Shown here: one piece after another, positions 49,085 to 58,216 of the stretch
Numbering within the stretch: position 1 is the stretch's first letter
How the letters are laid out: each line of letters starts with the position of its first letter
Assembly: GCA_947629515.1 (NCBI GenBank)
Contig: CANRDY010000003.1
Span: 1-64,000 of the forward strand
Length of the DNA stretch: 64,000 nt
Source: an uncultured Clostridia bacterium
GTDB taxonomy: Bacteria; Bacillota; Clostridia; Christensenellales; Borkfalkiaceae
Direction of reading: 5' to 3'
Made by a program: the position numbers and the translations under genes
The notes under the pieces: model-generated
What the model was told of the DNA's origin: nothing
Seen by the model: the letters and a program-made list of their open reading frames with translations, nothing else
Database searches by the model: none

Positions 49085-50214
49085 TGCCTTAACTCCCCGT
49101 ATCTTTTTATAACTTCGTCCATGCTGTCGCCGCCCAATCTCTCGGCGACCGCCTGCGCTATGACTTCCGCGACCGCGCTCTCCGTTACTATCTCCGCGGC
49201 GCAAATGGCGCAAACGTCGCTCCTTTCGCCCGCGGAGCGGGACGGTTCGCCCGTTGAAATATCTACCGTGGCAAGCCCTTTCATAAGGGTCGGAATGGGC
49301 TTCATTACCGCACGGATAACTATGTCCTCGCCGTTGGACATTCCGCCCTCTATGCCGCCCGCGTTGTTGGTCTTGCGGGTATATCCGCCGCCCTCTGCGG
49401 GGAAAATTTCGTCGTGGACAAGGCTTCCTTTGAGGTTTGCCGCGGCAAAGCCCAAACCTATTTCGACGCCCTTTATCGCCTGCACGCTCATGACCGCGGC
49501 GCAAAGGCGCGCGTCGAGTTTTTGCGAATAGGTCATACAGCTGCCGAACCCGCTTTTAAGACCGTGCACGCGCACTTCTATAACTCCCCCCGCCGTGTCG
49601 CCCTCCCGGCGGAGCTTGTCGATAAGAGCAATTGCCTCTTGCTCCTTTTGGGAATCAAGCATGAAAAGCGGGTGCGACTTTGCCCCGTCAAGCTCCGAAA
49701 AGGCGTGGAAAGTTTCGTCCGAAATTCCGCAAACGCACCTGACATAGCCCGAAATTTCAATTCCGAGGGCTGAAAGATACTGCGAAAATACCGCCCCCGC
49801 GGCGGTGCGGACAGCCGTCTCGCGTGCGCTTGCGCGTTCGAGTATGTTGCGGGCGTCGGTTTGGTTGAACTTGACGACCCCCGTCAGGTCGGCGTGCCCC
49901 GGGCGGACTGCCGTAACTTTTTTTGCAGAGGTATCGCAACCCTCGGGCGACATATACTTTTCCCAATTGGCGTAATCGGCGTTGACGACGGCAAGCGCGA
50001 GAGGGCTTCCGAGCGTTCTTTTGTTGCGCACGCCCGAAAGAATTTCGACTTTGTCGCTTTCTATCTTCTGTCTGCCCCCTCTGCCGTAGCCCCTCTGGCG
50101 GAGCGCAAGACGGGCGTTTATTGCCCCGATATCTATATCGAGGTCAGAGGGCAAGCCCTCGATTATTGCGACAAGACATTTGCCGTGAGATTCTCCTGCT
50201 GTCGTAAGTTTCAT
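49081..50214 (-). CDS. aroC: Chorismate synthase
   Basis: 377 residues from ATG at 50214, which has AAGGAGAAAGC upstream. Signatures: TTAGESHGKCLVAIIEGLP, RQRGYGRGGRQKIE, RPGHADLTGVVKF, the RASARETAVRTAAGAV block and GGIEGGMSNGEDIV (FMN site). Final shikimate-pathway step, from EPSP to chorismate, needing reduced FMN. aroA (EPSP synthase) and DAHP synthase are not in this operon. Confidence 0.96.
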   Translation of the reverse strand: MKLTTAGESHGKCLVAIIEGLPSDLDIDIGAINARLALRQRGYGRGGRQKIESDKVEILSGVRNKRTLGSPLALAVVNADYANWEKYMSPEGCDTSAKKVTAVRPGHADLTGVVKFNQTDARNILERASARETAVRTAAGAVFSQYLSALGIEISGYVRCVCGISDETFHAFSELDGAKSHPLFMLDSQKEQEAIALIDKLRREGDTAGGVIEVRVHGLKSGFGSCMTYSQKLDARLCAAVMSVQAIKGVEIGLGFAAANLKGSLVHDEIFPAEGGGYTRKTNNAGGIEGGMSNGEDIVIRAVMKPIPTLMKGLATVDISTGEPSRSAGERSDVCAICAAEIVTESAVAEVIAQAVAERLGGDSMDEVIKRYGELRQ

Positions 50215-51233
50215 GCTTTCTCCTTGAACACTTTGCACCCGTAGCCGTCCGTGATAACGGTCACCGTGCCGTGGTAGTCGGTTCTGTAAACAGTTTGAGT
50301 AAGCCCGTATAACGTCTCGTCGGAAGGGAGCGAACGGGCTTCGCTTATCGATATTATTGCCCTTTCGGGCGAAATCAAAAGGAACAGTTCTTCATCCAAC
50401 GCGCTTTCAACGCCGCTGAACGGAACAAGCACCGTTTTGCAGTCGGTTATGCGCAGCGGGTTTGAGGCGAAAACGTAACTTCCGCCGTCTATTTTAAGGC
50501 GTTCGGCTATACCCGATTGCAACTTTTTATCAGCCCCGCCGAGCAGTAAAAACCCCTCGTTCAGATATTCCACCCATACCGCCGCGCAAGGCTCTTCATA
50601 GCTTTCGGTCGAACCGTCAAAAGAGCCATCGGATAACGTCGGTTCCTGCGTTTCGGTTTGGGGGACGGTCATAAAAGACGGATTCAGAAAAGTAAAAAGA
50701 TAGCCGACTTCGGCGTTTATATATCCCTCTCCCTCGGCGCAGTTATAGACGGGAAGATCTTTTTCTTCGGCGGCTTTGCACAGCGCGCGGTAGGAATCGT
50801 TCGAAAGCTCGGTCGCGGGGCAGGGCAGAAAGACCGAGCCGACCTGCTTGTATTTTATAATTTCGGCAAGACCGCCGCAACGGTTTGCGCCCGTCGAAGC
50901 GCACACGAGAAAATCGATTTTGTCTATGCCGCTCGAATTGAGGGTTTTGAGAAGCGTTAGCTCGTGCGAAAAATCGCCGTTGCCGCCGTCGACTAACAGG
51001 GTTTTGCCGTCGGGGAACTCGAAGAGGGTGCAGTCGCCCTCGCCTACGTCGATAAAGCGGACGCGGGTCTCCCCCGCGGCGGGGCGGTTCACCGAAAAAT
51101 TTATGTAGGCGTATAAATAGCGCACGGGCACAAAGAGGTTTGCAACGCACAGCGAGATAACTACGGCTGCCGCAAAACTTATAATTATTATCGCGCTCAA
51201 TGCGCCCGACGAAATTTTTTTGCGCTTTTTCAT
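50211..51233 (-). CDS. ComEC-type metallo-beta-lactamase-fold protein lacking metal ligands
   Basis: 340 residues: an N-terminal helix (about 12-34), then VRFIDVGEGDCTLFEFPDGK and LLVDGGNGDF as in the extracellular nuclease-like domain of ComEC. Where that fold has HxHxDH, this reads CASTGANRCGGLAE, and the later histidines are also missing, so hydrolysis is improbable. It leads the shikimate operon and overlaps aroC by 4 bp. The ATG at 51233 is chosen over an in-frame TTG two codons upstream. Function unknown. Confidence 0.75.
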   Translation of the reverse strand: MKKRKKISSGALSAIIIISFAAAVVISLCVANLFVPVRYLYAYINFSVNRPAAGETRVRFIDVGEGDCTLFEFPDGKTLLVDGGNGDFSHELTLLKTLNSSGIDKIDFLVCASTGANRCGGLAEIIKYKQVGSVFLPCPATELSNDSYRALCKAAEEKDLPVYNCAEGEGYINAEVGYLFTFLNPSFMTVPQTETQEPTLSDGSFDGSTESYEEPCAAVWVEYLNEGFLLLGGADKKLQSGIAERLKIDGGSYVFASNPLRITDCKTVLVPFSGVESALDEELFLLISPERAIISISEARSLPSDETLYGLTQTVYRTDYHGTVTVITDGYGCKVFKEKA

Positions 51234-51303
51234 ACCCAAAGTGCGGCTTTAGCCCCAAACACGTTTTCGGAAATTTGCAAATAAATATAATTATACAAAA
51301 TAC

Positions 51304-51332
51304 ATTATACAATAATCAACCGAGAATGTAAA
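51304..51332 (-). promoter_or_regulatory. Promoter of the shikimate operon
   Basis: Minus strand TTTACA, 17 bp, TATAAT. Start near 51297, about 64 nt before the first gene. Confidence 0.8.
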
Positions 51333-51404
51333 CAGTTTATCCGTTAATGTGCCCGAAAAATTAAATTAAGTTTGTAAAAAGTACTTCTCCCGCTTCAAAA
51401 TCGC

Positions 51405-51432
51405 TTGCAAATTTATTTTTATCTGTTATAAT
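51405..51432 (+). promoter_or_regulatory. Probable promoter of tRNA-Thr
   Basis: TTGCAA, 16-bp spacer, TATAAT, 137 bp before the mature tRNA. The interval contains three GGCGCGAAC-like repeats and no gene. Confidence 0.6.
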
Positions 51433-51568
51433 TATATAAGCCGATTGAAGCGAAAGCCGATTTTATCGGGGCGAACCGTGGCGCGAACTATGGCGCGAAC
51501 CGAGGGTTTTCCTTAAAAGGGGCGGCGATCCTTCCCCACCGCTATGCGGCGCAACAAAAATTCAATAT

Positions 51569-51644
51569 GCTACTGTGGCTCAGTTGGTAGAGCAGCTGAT
51601 TCGTAATCAGCAGGTCGCCGGTTCAAGTCCGGCCAGTAGCTCCA
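51569..51644 (+). tRNA. tRNA-Thr (anticodon CGT)
   Basis: Acceptor GCTACTG/CAGTAGC, D arm GCTC...GAGC, anticodon stem GCTGA/TCAGC with loop TTCGTAA (CGT, reading ACG), T arm GCCGG-TTCAAGT-CCGGC, encoded CCA. Confidence 0.96.
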
Positions 51645-51667
51645 TCGGTGCCGCAAGGCACGGTTTA

Positions 51668-51702
51668 AAAAGGGTTACTCGAAAGGTAACCCTTTTCCTT
51701 TT
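51668..51702 (+). terminator. Terminator after tRNA-Thr
   Basis: GGGTTAC-TCGAAAG-GTAACCC followed by TTTTCCTTTT. Confidence 0.88.
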
Positions 51703-51759
51703 ATGCCTGCGTCCCCTCAGTCGCTGGCTTTCGCAACTTCGTTGCTCGGCTAATGCTCC

Positions 51760-51795
51760 AAAAAACACTACCTTAACTCGGTAGTGTTTTTATTT
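51760..51795. terminator. Bidirectional terminator
   Basis: AAAAACACTACC-TTAACTC-GGTAGTGTTTTT with A/T runs on both sides; closes the macro-domain gene from the minus side. Confidence 0.88.
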
Positions 51796-51856
51796 AGATT
51801 TATTCGATTTATCAAAAAAAGAGGTCGTGTTTAACGACTGTCATAATAATATTGAT

Positions 51857-52345
51857 TTAGCCCTTAATGTGTTCAAGAGCGGTCAAATAGGTGCTTTCGT
51901 CGTAGAGCACAAGGGTTATGTCTGTTCCCTTTCCGTCGAACGCGCTGAGAGTATCTATGGCGACGGTCAGAGCCTCGCCGAGAGGGTAGCCGTAAGCACC
52001 CGAGGAGATAAGCGGAAAAGCTATCGACTTAATACCCCTCTCCAGAGCAAGATTGACCGAATTTTTGTAACAGCTTTCGAGCAACTTCCGCTCCCCGCGG
52101 TCGCCGCCGTACCATATCGGACCTACTGTGTGAATGACGTATTTTGCGGGAAGATTATAGCCCTTTGTTATTTTTGCTTCGCCCGTGCGGCAACCGTTGA
52201 GCGTTTTACATTCCTCCAAAAGTTCCTTTCCCGCCGCTCTGTGAATTGCCCCGTCGACGCCGCCCCCGCCCAACAGCGAGCTGTTTGCGGCGTTTACTAT
52301 CGCCTCGACCTTTAATTTTGTTATATCGCCTTTAATAATTTTCAT
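51857..52345 (-). CDS. Macro-domain ADP-ribose hydrolase (YmdB-like)
   Basis: 162 residues, a stand-alone macro domain: [24 protein letters not shown] (ADP-ribose loop 1) and [12 protein letters not shown] (loop 2), TVGPIWYGG between. Expected to deacetylate O-acetyl-ADP-ribose or remove ADP-ribose marks. Monocistronic, with 60 bp to the regulator upstream. Confidence 0.93.
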   Translation of the reverse strand: MKIIKGDITKLKVEAIVNAANSSLLGGGGVDGAIHRAAGKELLEECKTLNGCRTGEAKITKGYNLPAKYVIHTVGPIWYGGDRGERKLLESCYKNSVNLALERGIKSIAFPLISSGAYGYPLGEALTVAIDTLSAFDGKGTDITLVLYDESTYLTALEHIKG

Positions 52346-52405
52346 AATTGCACCCTCGGTTTTATGCGGACAAAATCCGTAATTGTTTACGGTCGGACAC
52401 CGCCA

Positions 52406-52927
52406 TTATTCGTTAAAGTTTATTGAATCTATAAATATTCGGGAAATTTCTTCCACCCCTTCTTTACAGCCGCCGTCGAGCCAAGCCATCGAAACGTTAA
52501 AGATCATTCCTGCAAACAGATACGGCTTATAGGCGTTTTCGTCGGGGAATTCCGATCTGAACATTTCGGTCATATTCTTATTGAGAAAATCGAGATACAG
52601 ATATTCCAAATGAGCTTTCTTTATCAGACTTAAATACTCTTTATTCTTCAAAAACCTGCCGAAAACGTCGCGCACTATCATTAAATAGTCGTCTTTACAC
52701 CTCGGATAATAACGCTGTTCGGATAAAAATTCTTTGGTGTTGTGAACAAAGTAGAACTCTATCACGTCCTCTTTGCGCTTGAAATAGCGGTAAAAGGTCG
52801 CTCTGCCCACTCCCGCTTTTTCGGCAATATCGGTAACGCTTATTTTTTCGTACTCGTATTGGTTCATCAACTTAAAGAGTGCCTGAACTATATAATACCT
52901 TGTGTATTCTTCGGGCGCATATTCCAC
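52406..52927 (-). CDS. TetR/AcrR-family transcriptional regulator
   Basis: 173 residues from a GTG with AGGGGG about 10 nt upstream; an earlier in-frame GTG has no ribosome site. The helix-turn-helix EKISVTDIAEKAGVGRATFYRYFKRKEDVI is canonical. The C-terminal ligand domain is of the TetR_C_33-like short kind. Divergent from the two-helix membrane protein gene 186 bp away, which is its likely target. Confidence 0.9.
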   Translation of the reverse strand: MEYAPEEYTRYYIVQALFKLMNQYEYEKISVTDIAEKAGVGRATFYRYFKRKEDVIEFYFVHNTKEFLSEQRYYPRCKDDYLMIVRDVFGRFLKNKEYLSLIKKAHLEYLYLDFLNKNMTEMFRSEFPDENAYKPYLFAGMIFNVSMAWLDGGCKEGVEEISRIFIDSINFNE

Positions 52928-53001
52928 GATACAAAAACCCCCTGTTTGTTTTATTTGCGCGAACACTTTGCGCTGTTGCGTCTCTCAGCCGCTCAAAACG
53001 C

Positions 53002-53030
53002 TTGAAATTGCAAAAATCATGTTATATGAT
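53002..53030 (+). promoter_or_regulatory. Promoter of the membrane protein gene, likely TetR-controlled
   Basis: TTGAAA, 17-bp spacer, TATGAT. The -10 region overlaps a small dyad ATCAT-GTTAT-ATGAT (53017-53031), a possible operator for the divergent TetR protein. Confidence 0.6.
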
Positions 53031-53113
53031 ACACTTGTCTTACGGAAAAGTCAACCGAAACGCGCGGCGGGCTGACAAACCGCGGGATAAATAAAATCAA
53101 GGAGAAAATCAAA

Positions 53114-53650
53114 ATGCAGGAAAGAGATTTTGTATCATACGAATACAAAACGGTAACGGCAAAGGCAAAAGACCAAGCCAAGACCTTGGATATGTACGAG
53201 GCGTTCGGGTGGGAAGTTACGGGAACTTCGGCTTCGGCTATCGACGGCGTGACCATATCGCTTAAACGCGACAGAAAGCAAAACCACAGACAAGAGCTTA
53301 ATAAACTCGAAAGGCAAGCCGAAGAGACGTTTTGCGAGATAGACCGCTTGCAGAGGTCGAAAACTATGGGCGCAAGTATATTCGCTTATATCTTCGGAAT
53401 AGTTGCGGCGTTGGTGCTCGGCGGCGGAATGTGCCTTGTTATGCTCATCGAAAACAGTATTCCCGCTCTTGCGGGCGGCATAGTGCTCGGCGTTGCGGGC
53501 ATTGCGCTGTGCGGAGTAAATTATCTTATTTACCGCAAAATCGCCGAAAAGAAAACTAAGGAAGTTTTGCCTATCATCGACCAGACCGAAGAAAAACTTG
53601 CCAATATCCTTGAAAAAGGCAACGACTTGCTCAAAGCCGAAGTTATATAA
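53114..53650 (+). CDS. Two-helix membrane protein of unknown function
   Basis: 178 residues: a soluble N-terminal module (SYEYKTVTAKAKDQAKTLD, GWEVTGTSAS), a charged helix, two transmembrane segments (about 88-110 and 118-137) and a C-terminal charged coiled coil. GGAG lies 10 nt before the ATG. It resembles conserved Clostridia proteins without assigned function. Divergent from a TetR regulator, so probably inducible. Confidence 0.8.
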   Translation: MQERDFVSYEYKTVTAKAKDQAKTLDMYEAFGWEVTGTSASAIDGVTISLKRDRKQNHRQELNKLERQAEETFCEIDRLQRSKTMGASIFAYIFGIVAALVLGGGMCLVMLIENSIPALAGGIVLGVAGIALCGVNYLIYRKIAEKKTKEVLPIIDQTEEKLANILEKGNDLLKAEVI

Positions 53651-53727
53651 TATTTTTTTGGAAAGTCCGATAATGAGAAATATTGTCCGCAAATACAGTC
53701 AATTATCATTTGAGCAAAAAAACTGCG

Positions 53728-53815
53728 GCGGCGCAACGGCAAACGGCGACGGCGCAACGGCAAACGGCGGCGAGCGACAGTAAAGACGAGCGACAGTGAC
53801 GGCGGCGAGCGAGGT
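53728..53815. repeat. GC-rich degenerate repeats
   Basis: Two copies of GGCGCAACGGCAAACGGCG, then two of GACGAGCGACAGT-like units, ending GGCGGCGAGCGAG. Non-coding spacer. Confidence 0.75.
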
Positions 53816-53890
53816 TAAAAAAATTACGACCGTGTTTTTCGATTTGAAAGGCACGGTCAAAATTTTGGGGGGAAAGTTATATAATAAAGT

Positions 53891-54568
53891 GTGAAGGATA
53901 AAAAGAGCGGGAACGCGCCTTTTTTGATTGCCGTGGCGGCGGTCGTAACGGTGACCTGCGCCGTGATTTTGACGGCGGTGTGCTCGGCTGGCAAAAAGCT
54001 CAACTTTTCGGCTGTGTTCTACTTTGTGTGCTATTCGGTCGAGGACAACGCAGTTTCGGCCGACTCCCTCTCCTCCGCCCTTGAAAGTTTCGGCGGGGCG
54101 GGGTACGTTCTCGAATACGGCGGCGAATTTTACGTTACAGCCTCGTGCTACTATTCGCAGAGCGACGCGGATAAAGTCAAAGGTTCGCTCCTTAAAAAGG
54201 GGCTGAACTGTTCGACCCTGAAAGCCGAAAGCAAAAGTTATGAAGTTTCGTCGATTTTCGGCGGGAACGCGCAACTTTACGAGGGCAACCTTAACACGCT
54301 GTTTTCACTTTCGGAGATGTGCTACGAATGTGCGAACGGGCTTGACACGGGCGAGTACGGCGCGGAAAAGGCGAAAAGCGCGCTCGACGGCGTTAAAAGC
54401 GCGTTGAAAGGACTTGAAAGAGCCAACCCCTCGAACTGTTTTTCGGGCGAGCTGAAAAGGCTGTGCGCCGAGTGCGAGAGCGTTGAAAGCGGGCATGTGC
54501 GCGCCTTTTCGATGCGCAAACTGCAAATTGCTATTGCCGATACTATTCTGAATGTGGACATAGCGTAA
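53891..54568 (+). CDS. Membrane-anchored SPOR-like domain protein
   Basis: 225 residues. One N-terminal helix (about 10-32), then a stretch with the SPOR look (VFYFVCYSV ... FYVTASCYYSQSDADKVKGS ... GLNCSTLKAE), and a helical C-terminus. SPOR domains bind glycan strands stripped of side stems at septa or in forespores. An in-frame stop two codons upstream fixes the start at this GTG; a TATAAT only 6 bp before it suggests a very short or absent leader. Next to a polysaccharide deacetylase gene, supporting a wall role. Confidence 0.7.
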   Translation: MKDKKSGNAPFLIAVAAVVTVTCAVILTAVCSAGKKLNFSAVFYFVCYSVEDNAVSADSLSSALESFGGAGYVLEYGGEFYVTASCYYSQSDADKVKGSLLKKGLNCSTLKAESKSYEVSSIFGGNAQLYEGNLNTLFSLSEMCYECANGLDTGEYGAEKAKSALDGVKSALKGLERANPSNCFSGELKRLCAECESVESGHVRAFSMRKLQIAIADTILNVDIA

Positions 54569-54569
54569 C

Positions 54570-54611
54570 GCCGCGCGGCGGGGCGACCCCCGCCGCGCGG
54601 CTCTGCTTTTT
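54570..54611 (+). terminator. Terminator after the SPOR-like gene
   Basis: A 14-bp stem GCCGCGCGGCGGGG-CGAC-CCCCGCCGCGCGGC followed by TCTGCTTTTT. Confidence 0.9.
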
Positions 54612-54623
54612 AAAAACGGCGCG

Positions 54624-54697
54624 GACTTATTATAGCGAGCTTATTATAGCGGGCTTATTTTTAGCGGGCTTATTATAGCGGGCTTATTATAACGGGC
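54624..54697. repeat. Five tandem copies of a 14-15-bp unit
   Basis: GGCTTATTATAGC repeated with small changes. Each copy carries TTATTATA, so the array also mimics several -10 boxes. Confidence 0.85.
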
Positions 54698-54765
54698 GGC
54701 TTGAATTTTTTACCGAAAAGAGAAATTCAAGGAAAAAAGGGCGGGTTTTTGCACACACTGTTTAT

Positions 54766-55443
54766 ATGAACAGAAATGTGCCCGCCATTATGGCGATAAT
54801 GCTGACGATAGCCATTACGGCTATTTTTATAGGCAACGTGCTCGCCGAACCCGCCCGCTCTTTTGCGGAGGAAAAGTGCGTTTATCTGACCTTTGACGAC
54901 GGTCCGAGCGACAGAGTAACGCCCGCCGTGCTCGACGTTCTTAAAGAGGAAAACGTAAAGGCGACGTTCTTTATAATCGGTTCGAACGCAAAACGCAGAA
55001 AGGACATTCTTAAAAGGGCGTGCGGGGAAGGTCACACCCTTGCCGTCCACTCCTACTCGCACGACTACTCCCAAATTTACTCCTCGCCCGAAGCGTTGCT
55101 GGCGGATATTCAAAAGTGCAACGAGGTCATCGAGGAAATTACGGGCGAACCCTCGCGCGTGTACCGCTTCCCCGGCGGAAGTTTTACTGTTGCGCCCGAG
55201 CTTAAAAAAGCCGTCACGGACGGCGGGTTCAGATACTTTGACTGGAACGCCTCGTTCCGCGACAGCGAACTGCCCGACGCCTCGCCCGAGGAGCTGTATA
55301 AAAACGCCGTCTCGACCGTGGCGAACCCAAAAAGAGTTGTTATGCTTGCGCACGATTCAACAAATAAGAGCGCAACAGCGTGCGCTCTCAAAAAGGTGAT
55401 TTTGTATTTTAAAGACAGAGGTTACAGCTTCGGAACTCTTTGA
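54766..55443 (+). CDS. Polysaccharide deacetylase (NodB domain), PgdA/PdaA-like
   Basis: 225 residues with a signal/anchor helix and the NodB motifs: LTFDDGPSD (metal Asp), HSYSHDYSQ (metal His pair), YRFPGGSF (Arg/Pro) and a C-terminal VVMLAHDSTNK. Zinc-dependent removal of N-acetyl groups from peptidoglycan or chitin-like glycans at the cell surface; in Clostridia such proteins also act in spore-cortex lactam formation. Confidence 0.92.
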   Translation: MNRNVPAIMAIMLTIAITAIFIGNVLAEPARSFAEEKCVYLTFDDGPSDRVTPAVLDVLKEENVKATFFIIGSNAKRRKDILKRACGEGHTLAVHSYSHDYSQIYSSPEALLADIQKCNEVIEEITGEPSRVYRFPGGSFTVAPELKKAVTDGGFRYFDWNASFRDSELPDASPEELYKNAVSTVANPKRVVMLAHDSTNKSATACALKKVILYFKDRGYSFGTL

Positions 55444-55607
55444 AATTGTTTCGATATGTAACAATTTTTCCCGCAACGCCGTGGTTTTTCCAACATATCG
55501 ACGGAAATTCTAAGGCGAAGTTTATATGTAAAATCGGGGGTGAAGTTGCCCGTGCGGGCGAAGTTCCTCTTATGAGCGATACCTTGCGGGCGAAGTTACC
55601 GAAAGTT

Positions 55608-56264
55608 TCAGTCGACGCCGTAGGTTTTGCGGTACTCTTTCATTTTGGGAAGGTACTCCTTGCCCGCGATGACGCCCTGCTCGATGGCGTCGATAATGTC
55701 TGCCATTGTCACTATAGAGTAGACCTTTACGCCGAACTCCTTGTAGACTTCCTGAACAGCCGAAAGCTCCGATTCAAGCCCGCGTTCCATTCTGTCTACG
55801 GAGATTATCATTGCCGCTATCTCGACGTCCGCCGCCTGCCTGAGCTTGGGGAGAAGCTCTCTGAGAGCCTTGCCCGAGGTCATTACGTCCTCGATTATTA
55901 TAACGCGTTCGCCGTCGGTGAGCTGTTTGCCCACGAAAAGCCCGCCCTCGCCGTGGTCCTTTACTTCCTTTCTGTCGAAAGTGTAGTTCATATCCTTGCC
56001 GTACATATTGTAGAGCGATACGGCGGTGGTTACCGCAAGGGGTATTCCCTTATAGGCAGGTCCGACGAGCGTTTGGGCTTCAACGCCGTTTTCGGCTATG
56101 CAACGGGCGTAATACGCGCCGAGTTCGGAGAGCTGTGCGCCCGATTTGTAGTTGCCCGTGTTGATAAAGTAAGGGGCTTTTCTGCCGCTCTTTAAGGTAA
56201 ATTCGCCGAATTTGAGCACGCCGTTGTCGACCATAAACTTGATGAATTGCTGTTTGTAAGTCAT
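55608..56264 (-). CDS. pyrE: Orotate phosphoribosyltransferase
   Basis: 218 residues. PRPP motif VIIIEDVMTSGKAL; LVGPAYKGIPLAVTTA and LKSGRKAPYFINTGN match bacterial PyrE. Adds ribose phosphate to orotate. Last gene of the pyrimidine operon, with no clear terminator; GCGGGCGAAGTT occurs twice just beyond it. Confidence 0.95.
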   Translation of the reverse strand: MTYKQQFIKFMVDNGVLKFGEFTLKSGRKAPYFINTGNYKSGAQLSELGAYYARCIAENGVEAQTLVGPAYKGIPLAVTTAVSLYNMYGKDMNYTFDRKEVKDHGEGGLFVGKQLTDGERVIIIEDVMTSGKALRELLPKLRQAADVEIAAMIISVDRMERGLESELSAVQEVYKEFGVKVYSIVTMADIIDAIEQGVIAGKEYLPKMKEYRKTYGVD

Positions 56265-56274
56265 TTTATTCTCC

Positions 56275-57186
56275 TTAATTGAGTTTTAACGTATCCACTA
56301 TCTGGTTGACGTCTTTTATTCCGTGGGCGTCGAGCCACGAATTCATTTCCGAAATTATATTCGGCATGGCGTTTGCGTTGGTGAAGTTTGCCGTTCCCAC
56401 CTGAACGGCGCGCGCTCCCGCCGCCATAAATTCGAGCGCGTCTGTGCCGCTCGTTATTCCGCCCAAACCTATTACGGGTATTCTGACGGCGTGCGCCGCT
56501 TCGTATACCATTCTGAGGGCTATCGGCTTTATACCCGCCCCCGAAACGCCGCCCGTGTTGTTGGCGATTATGGGCTTGCGCTTTTCGAGGTCTATCGCCA
56601 TTCCCGTTATGGTGTTTATGAGCGATATGCAGTCCGCCCCGCCCCTTTCTGCCGCGCGGGCGTTTGCGGGTATGCTTTCGACGTTGGGCGAGAGCTTGAC
56701 GATAAGCGGCGTTAAAGAGAGCGATTTTTTGGAAATGCGCGTGACCTCTTCGATACTCTCGGGCTTTATGCCGAACGCCATTCCCCCCGCGTGAACGTTG
56801 GGGCAAGAGATATTTAGCTCTATCATGTGCACAAGCCCGTCGAGGCGGGCGCAGATCTCGCCGTATTCTTCAAGCGTTTTGCCCGCGACGTTGGCGATCA
56901 CGGTCACGCCCTTTGTCATTAAAAATTTAAGGTCGTTTTTAATGAAGTAGTCGACCCCGGGGTTTTGCAAGCCCACGGCGTTCAAAATAACGCTCGAACC
57001 CTCGGCTATGCGCGGGACGGGGTTGCCCAACCGCGGTTCGAGGGTCATTCCCTTTGTGGATATGCCGCCGAGGACGGAGATGTCGTAAAGAAGATTGTAT
57101 TCCCTTCCGAAGCCGAACGTGCCGCTTGCGGCGATCACGGGATTTTTAAGACGAACGCCGCAAATTTCGACGCTTAAATCAGCCAT
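56275..57186 (-). CDS. pyrD: Dihydroorotate dehydrogenase, catalytic subunit (class 1B)
   Basis: 303 residues. VIAASGTFGFGREYNLLYD, NPVPRIAEGSSVILNAVGLQ, LNISCPNVHAGGMAFG and VIGLGGITSGTDALEFMAAG are the FMN/substrate blocks of the NAD-linked class 1B enzyme. Works with PyrK encoded immediately upstream. Stop-to-start gap to pyrE is 10 bp. Confidence 0.95.
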   Translation of the reverse strand: MADLSVEICGVRLKNPVIAASGTFGFGREYNLLYDISVLGGISTKGMTLEPRLGNPVPRIAEGSSVILNAVGLQNPGVDYFIKNDLKFLMTKGVTVIANVAGKTLEEYGEICARLDGLVHMIELNISCPNVHAGGMAFGIKPESIEEVTRISKKSLSLTPLIVKLSPNVESIPANARAAERGGADCISLINTITGMAIDLEKRKPIIANNTGGVSGAGIKPIALRMVYEAAHAVRIPVIGLGGITSGTDALEFMAAGARAVQVGTANFTNANAMPNIISEMNSWLDAHGIKDVNQIVDTLKLN

Positions 57187-57189
57187 TTA

Positions 57190-57331
57190 TCGCTCCTTTT
57201 TGACCGTGAGGGCGGTCACAGCTTTTCTTGTTGCAGTCGCAGTTTTTCTTTTAATGGTCGTAACTTTTCTTTATTATGTTGGCAGTTTTACTTAATATAG
57301 TTGAAAATGCGGTCGCGGTTTTTTGTTGCGG
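57190..57331. repeat. Degenerate repeats between pyrK and pyrD
   Basis: Several copies of GCGGTCACAGTTTT-like units fill 140 bp inside the operon. No gene or terminator. Confidence 0.65.
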
Positions 57332-58093
57332 TCACAGTTTTACGTCTTGTATGGAAAAGACGGGACCGTCGCGGCAGACTCGGGCGTTAGAGCCGTCTTC
57401 GAGGCGGCATACGCACACGAGGCACGCGCCCATTCCGCAGCCCATTCGCTCTTCGAGCGAGACAAAGCAAGGAATTTTGAACCCCTTTTGGGAGAGTTCG
57501 CGCTTTAATACCGAGAGCATTATGGGCGGTCCGCAGGCTATTATTGCCTCGGCTGGAATATTGTCCGCCTCGCGCAAATACGCTTCGACGGCGTTGCCCT
57601 TTGCGCCGTAACTGCCATCGTCGGTGGTGACGGTCAGTTTTTTACAGCCCGAAAGTTCGTTCAAAAGGCAGACGGCGTTTTTGTTGCGGAAGCCCATATA
57701 GCAATAAAAATCTTTTTGGGGGGCGTTTTCGGCAACTGTGCGAATGAGCGGAAAGATCCCCACACCGCCGCCTATCACCGCAACGCTTTTGTATTCTTCG
57801 AGGTCGAACCAATTGCCGAGGGGCAACAGCACTTGCAGTTTTGCGCCCGCGGGGACGGTCGAAAGATAACGAGTGCCCCCGCCCTTTACCTGATAGCACA
57901 GCGAAATATCCGACCCGTCGACTTTGCATATACCGAGCGGTCGCCTTAAAAGGTGCTGTCCGTTGCCCGTAGAGAGGTTGGCGAACTGCCCGCCGTGCAT
58001 CGCGCCCGCGTCCTCGGGCAAAGTGAGGGTTATCATATAGATATTTTCGGCTATGCGCTCGTTGCTCTTAACTTCAGAAAGAAGATCTTTCAT
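57332..58093 (-). CDS. pyrK: Dihydroorotate dehydrogenase electron-transfer subunit
   Basis: 253 residues: an FAD-binding ferredoxin-reductase fold (GQFANLSTG, RRPLGICKV), NAD domain (AVIGGGVGIFPLIRTV, IIACGPPIMLSVL) and a [2Fe-2S] site with Cys residues in ERMGCGMGACLVCVC and VCRDGPVF. Passes electrons from dihydroorotate via PyrD to NAD+. Confidence 0.95.
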   Translation of the reverse strand: MKDLLSEVKSNERIAENIYMITLTLPEDAGAMHGGQFANLSTGNGQHLLRRPLGICKVDGSDISLCYQVKGGGTRYLSTVPAGAKLQVLLPLGNWFDLEEYKSVAVIGGGVGIFPLIRTVAENAPQKDFYCYMGFRNKNAVCLLNELSGCKKLTVTTDDGSYGAKGNAVEAYLREADNIPAEAIIACGPPIMLSVLKRELSQKGFKIPCFVSLEERMGCGMGACLVCVCRLEDGSNARVCRDGPVFSIQDVKL

Positions 58094-58216
58094 ACGCTTT
58101 CCTTAAAAGTTGCGGTTTTATATTGTTGTTTTTGTTAATGTTTTTGACCACGCCCGTGGGTGCGGTCTTTTTGACGTGTTGCCAAACAGCAATTAGCTTT
58201 TGAGCGGCGGGGCGAT

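Noticed and set aside
49085..49504. N-terminal extension of the dehydroquinate synthase frame
   Set aside because: The extra ~140 residues are Arg/Gly-rich nonsense opposite aroC codons in another frame; the ATG overlapping the aroC stop gives a normal-length enzyme.
51240..51568. Extra RNA gene between the shikimate promoter and tRNA-Thr
   Set aside because: Apart from the two promoters and short GGCGCGAAC repeats I find no stable fold or terminator.
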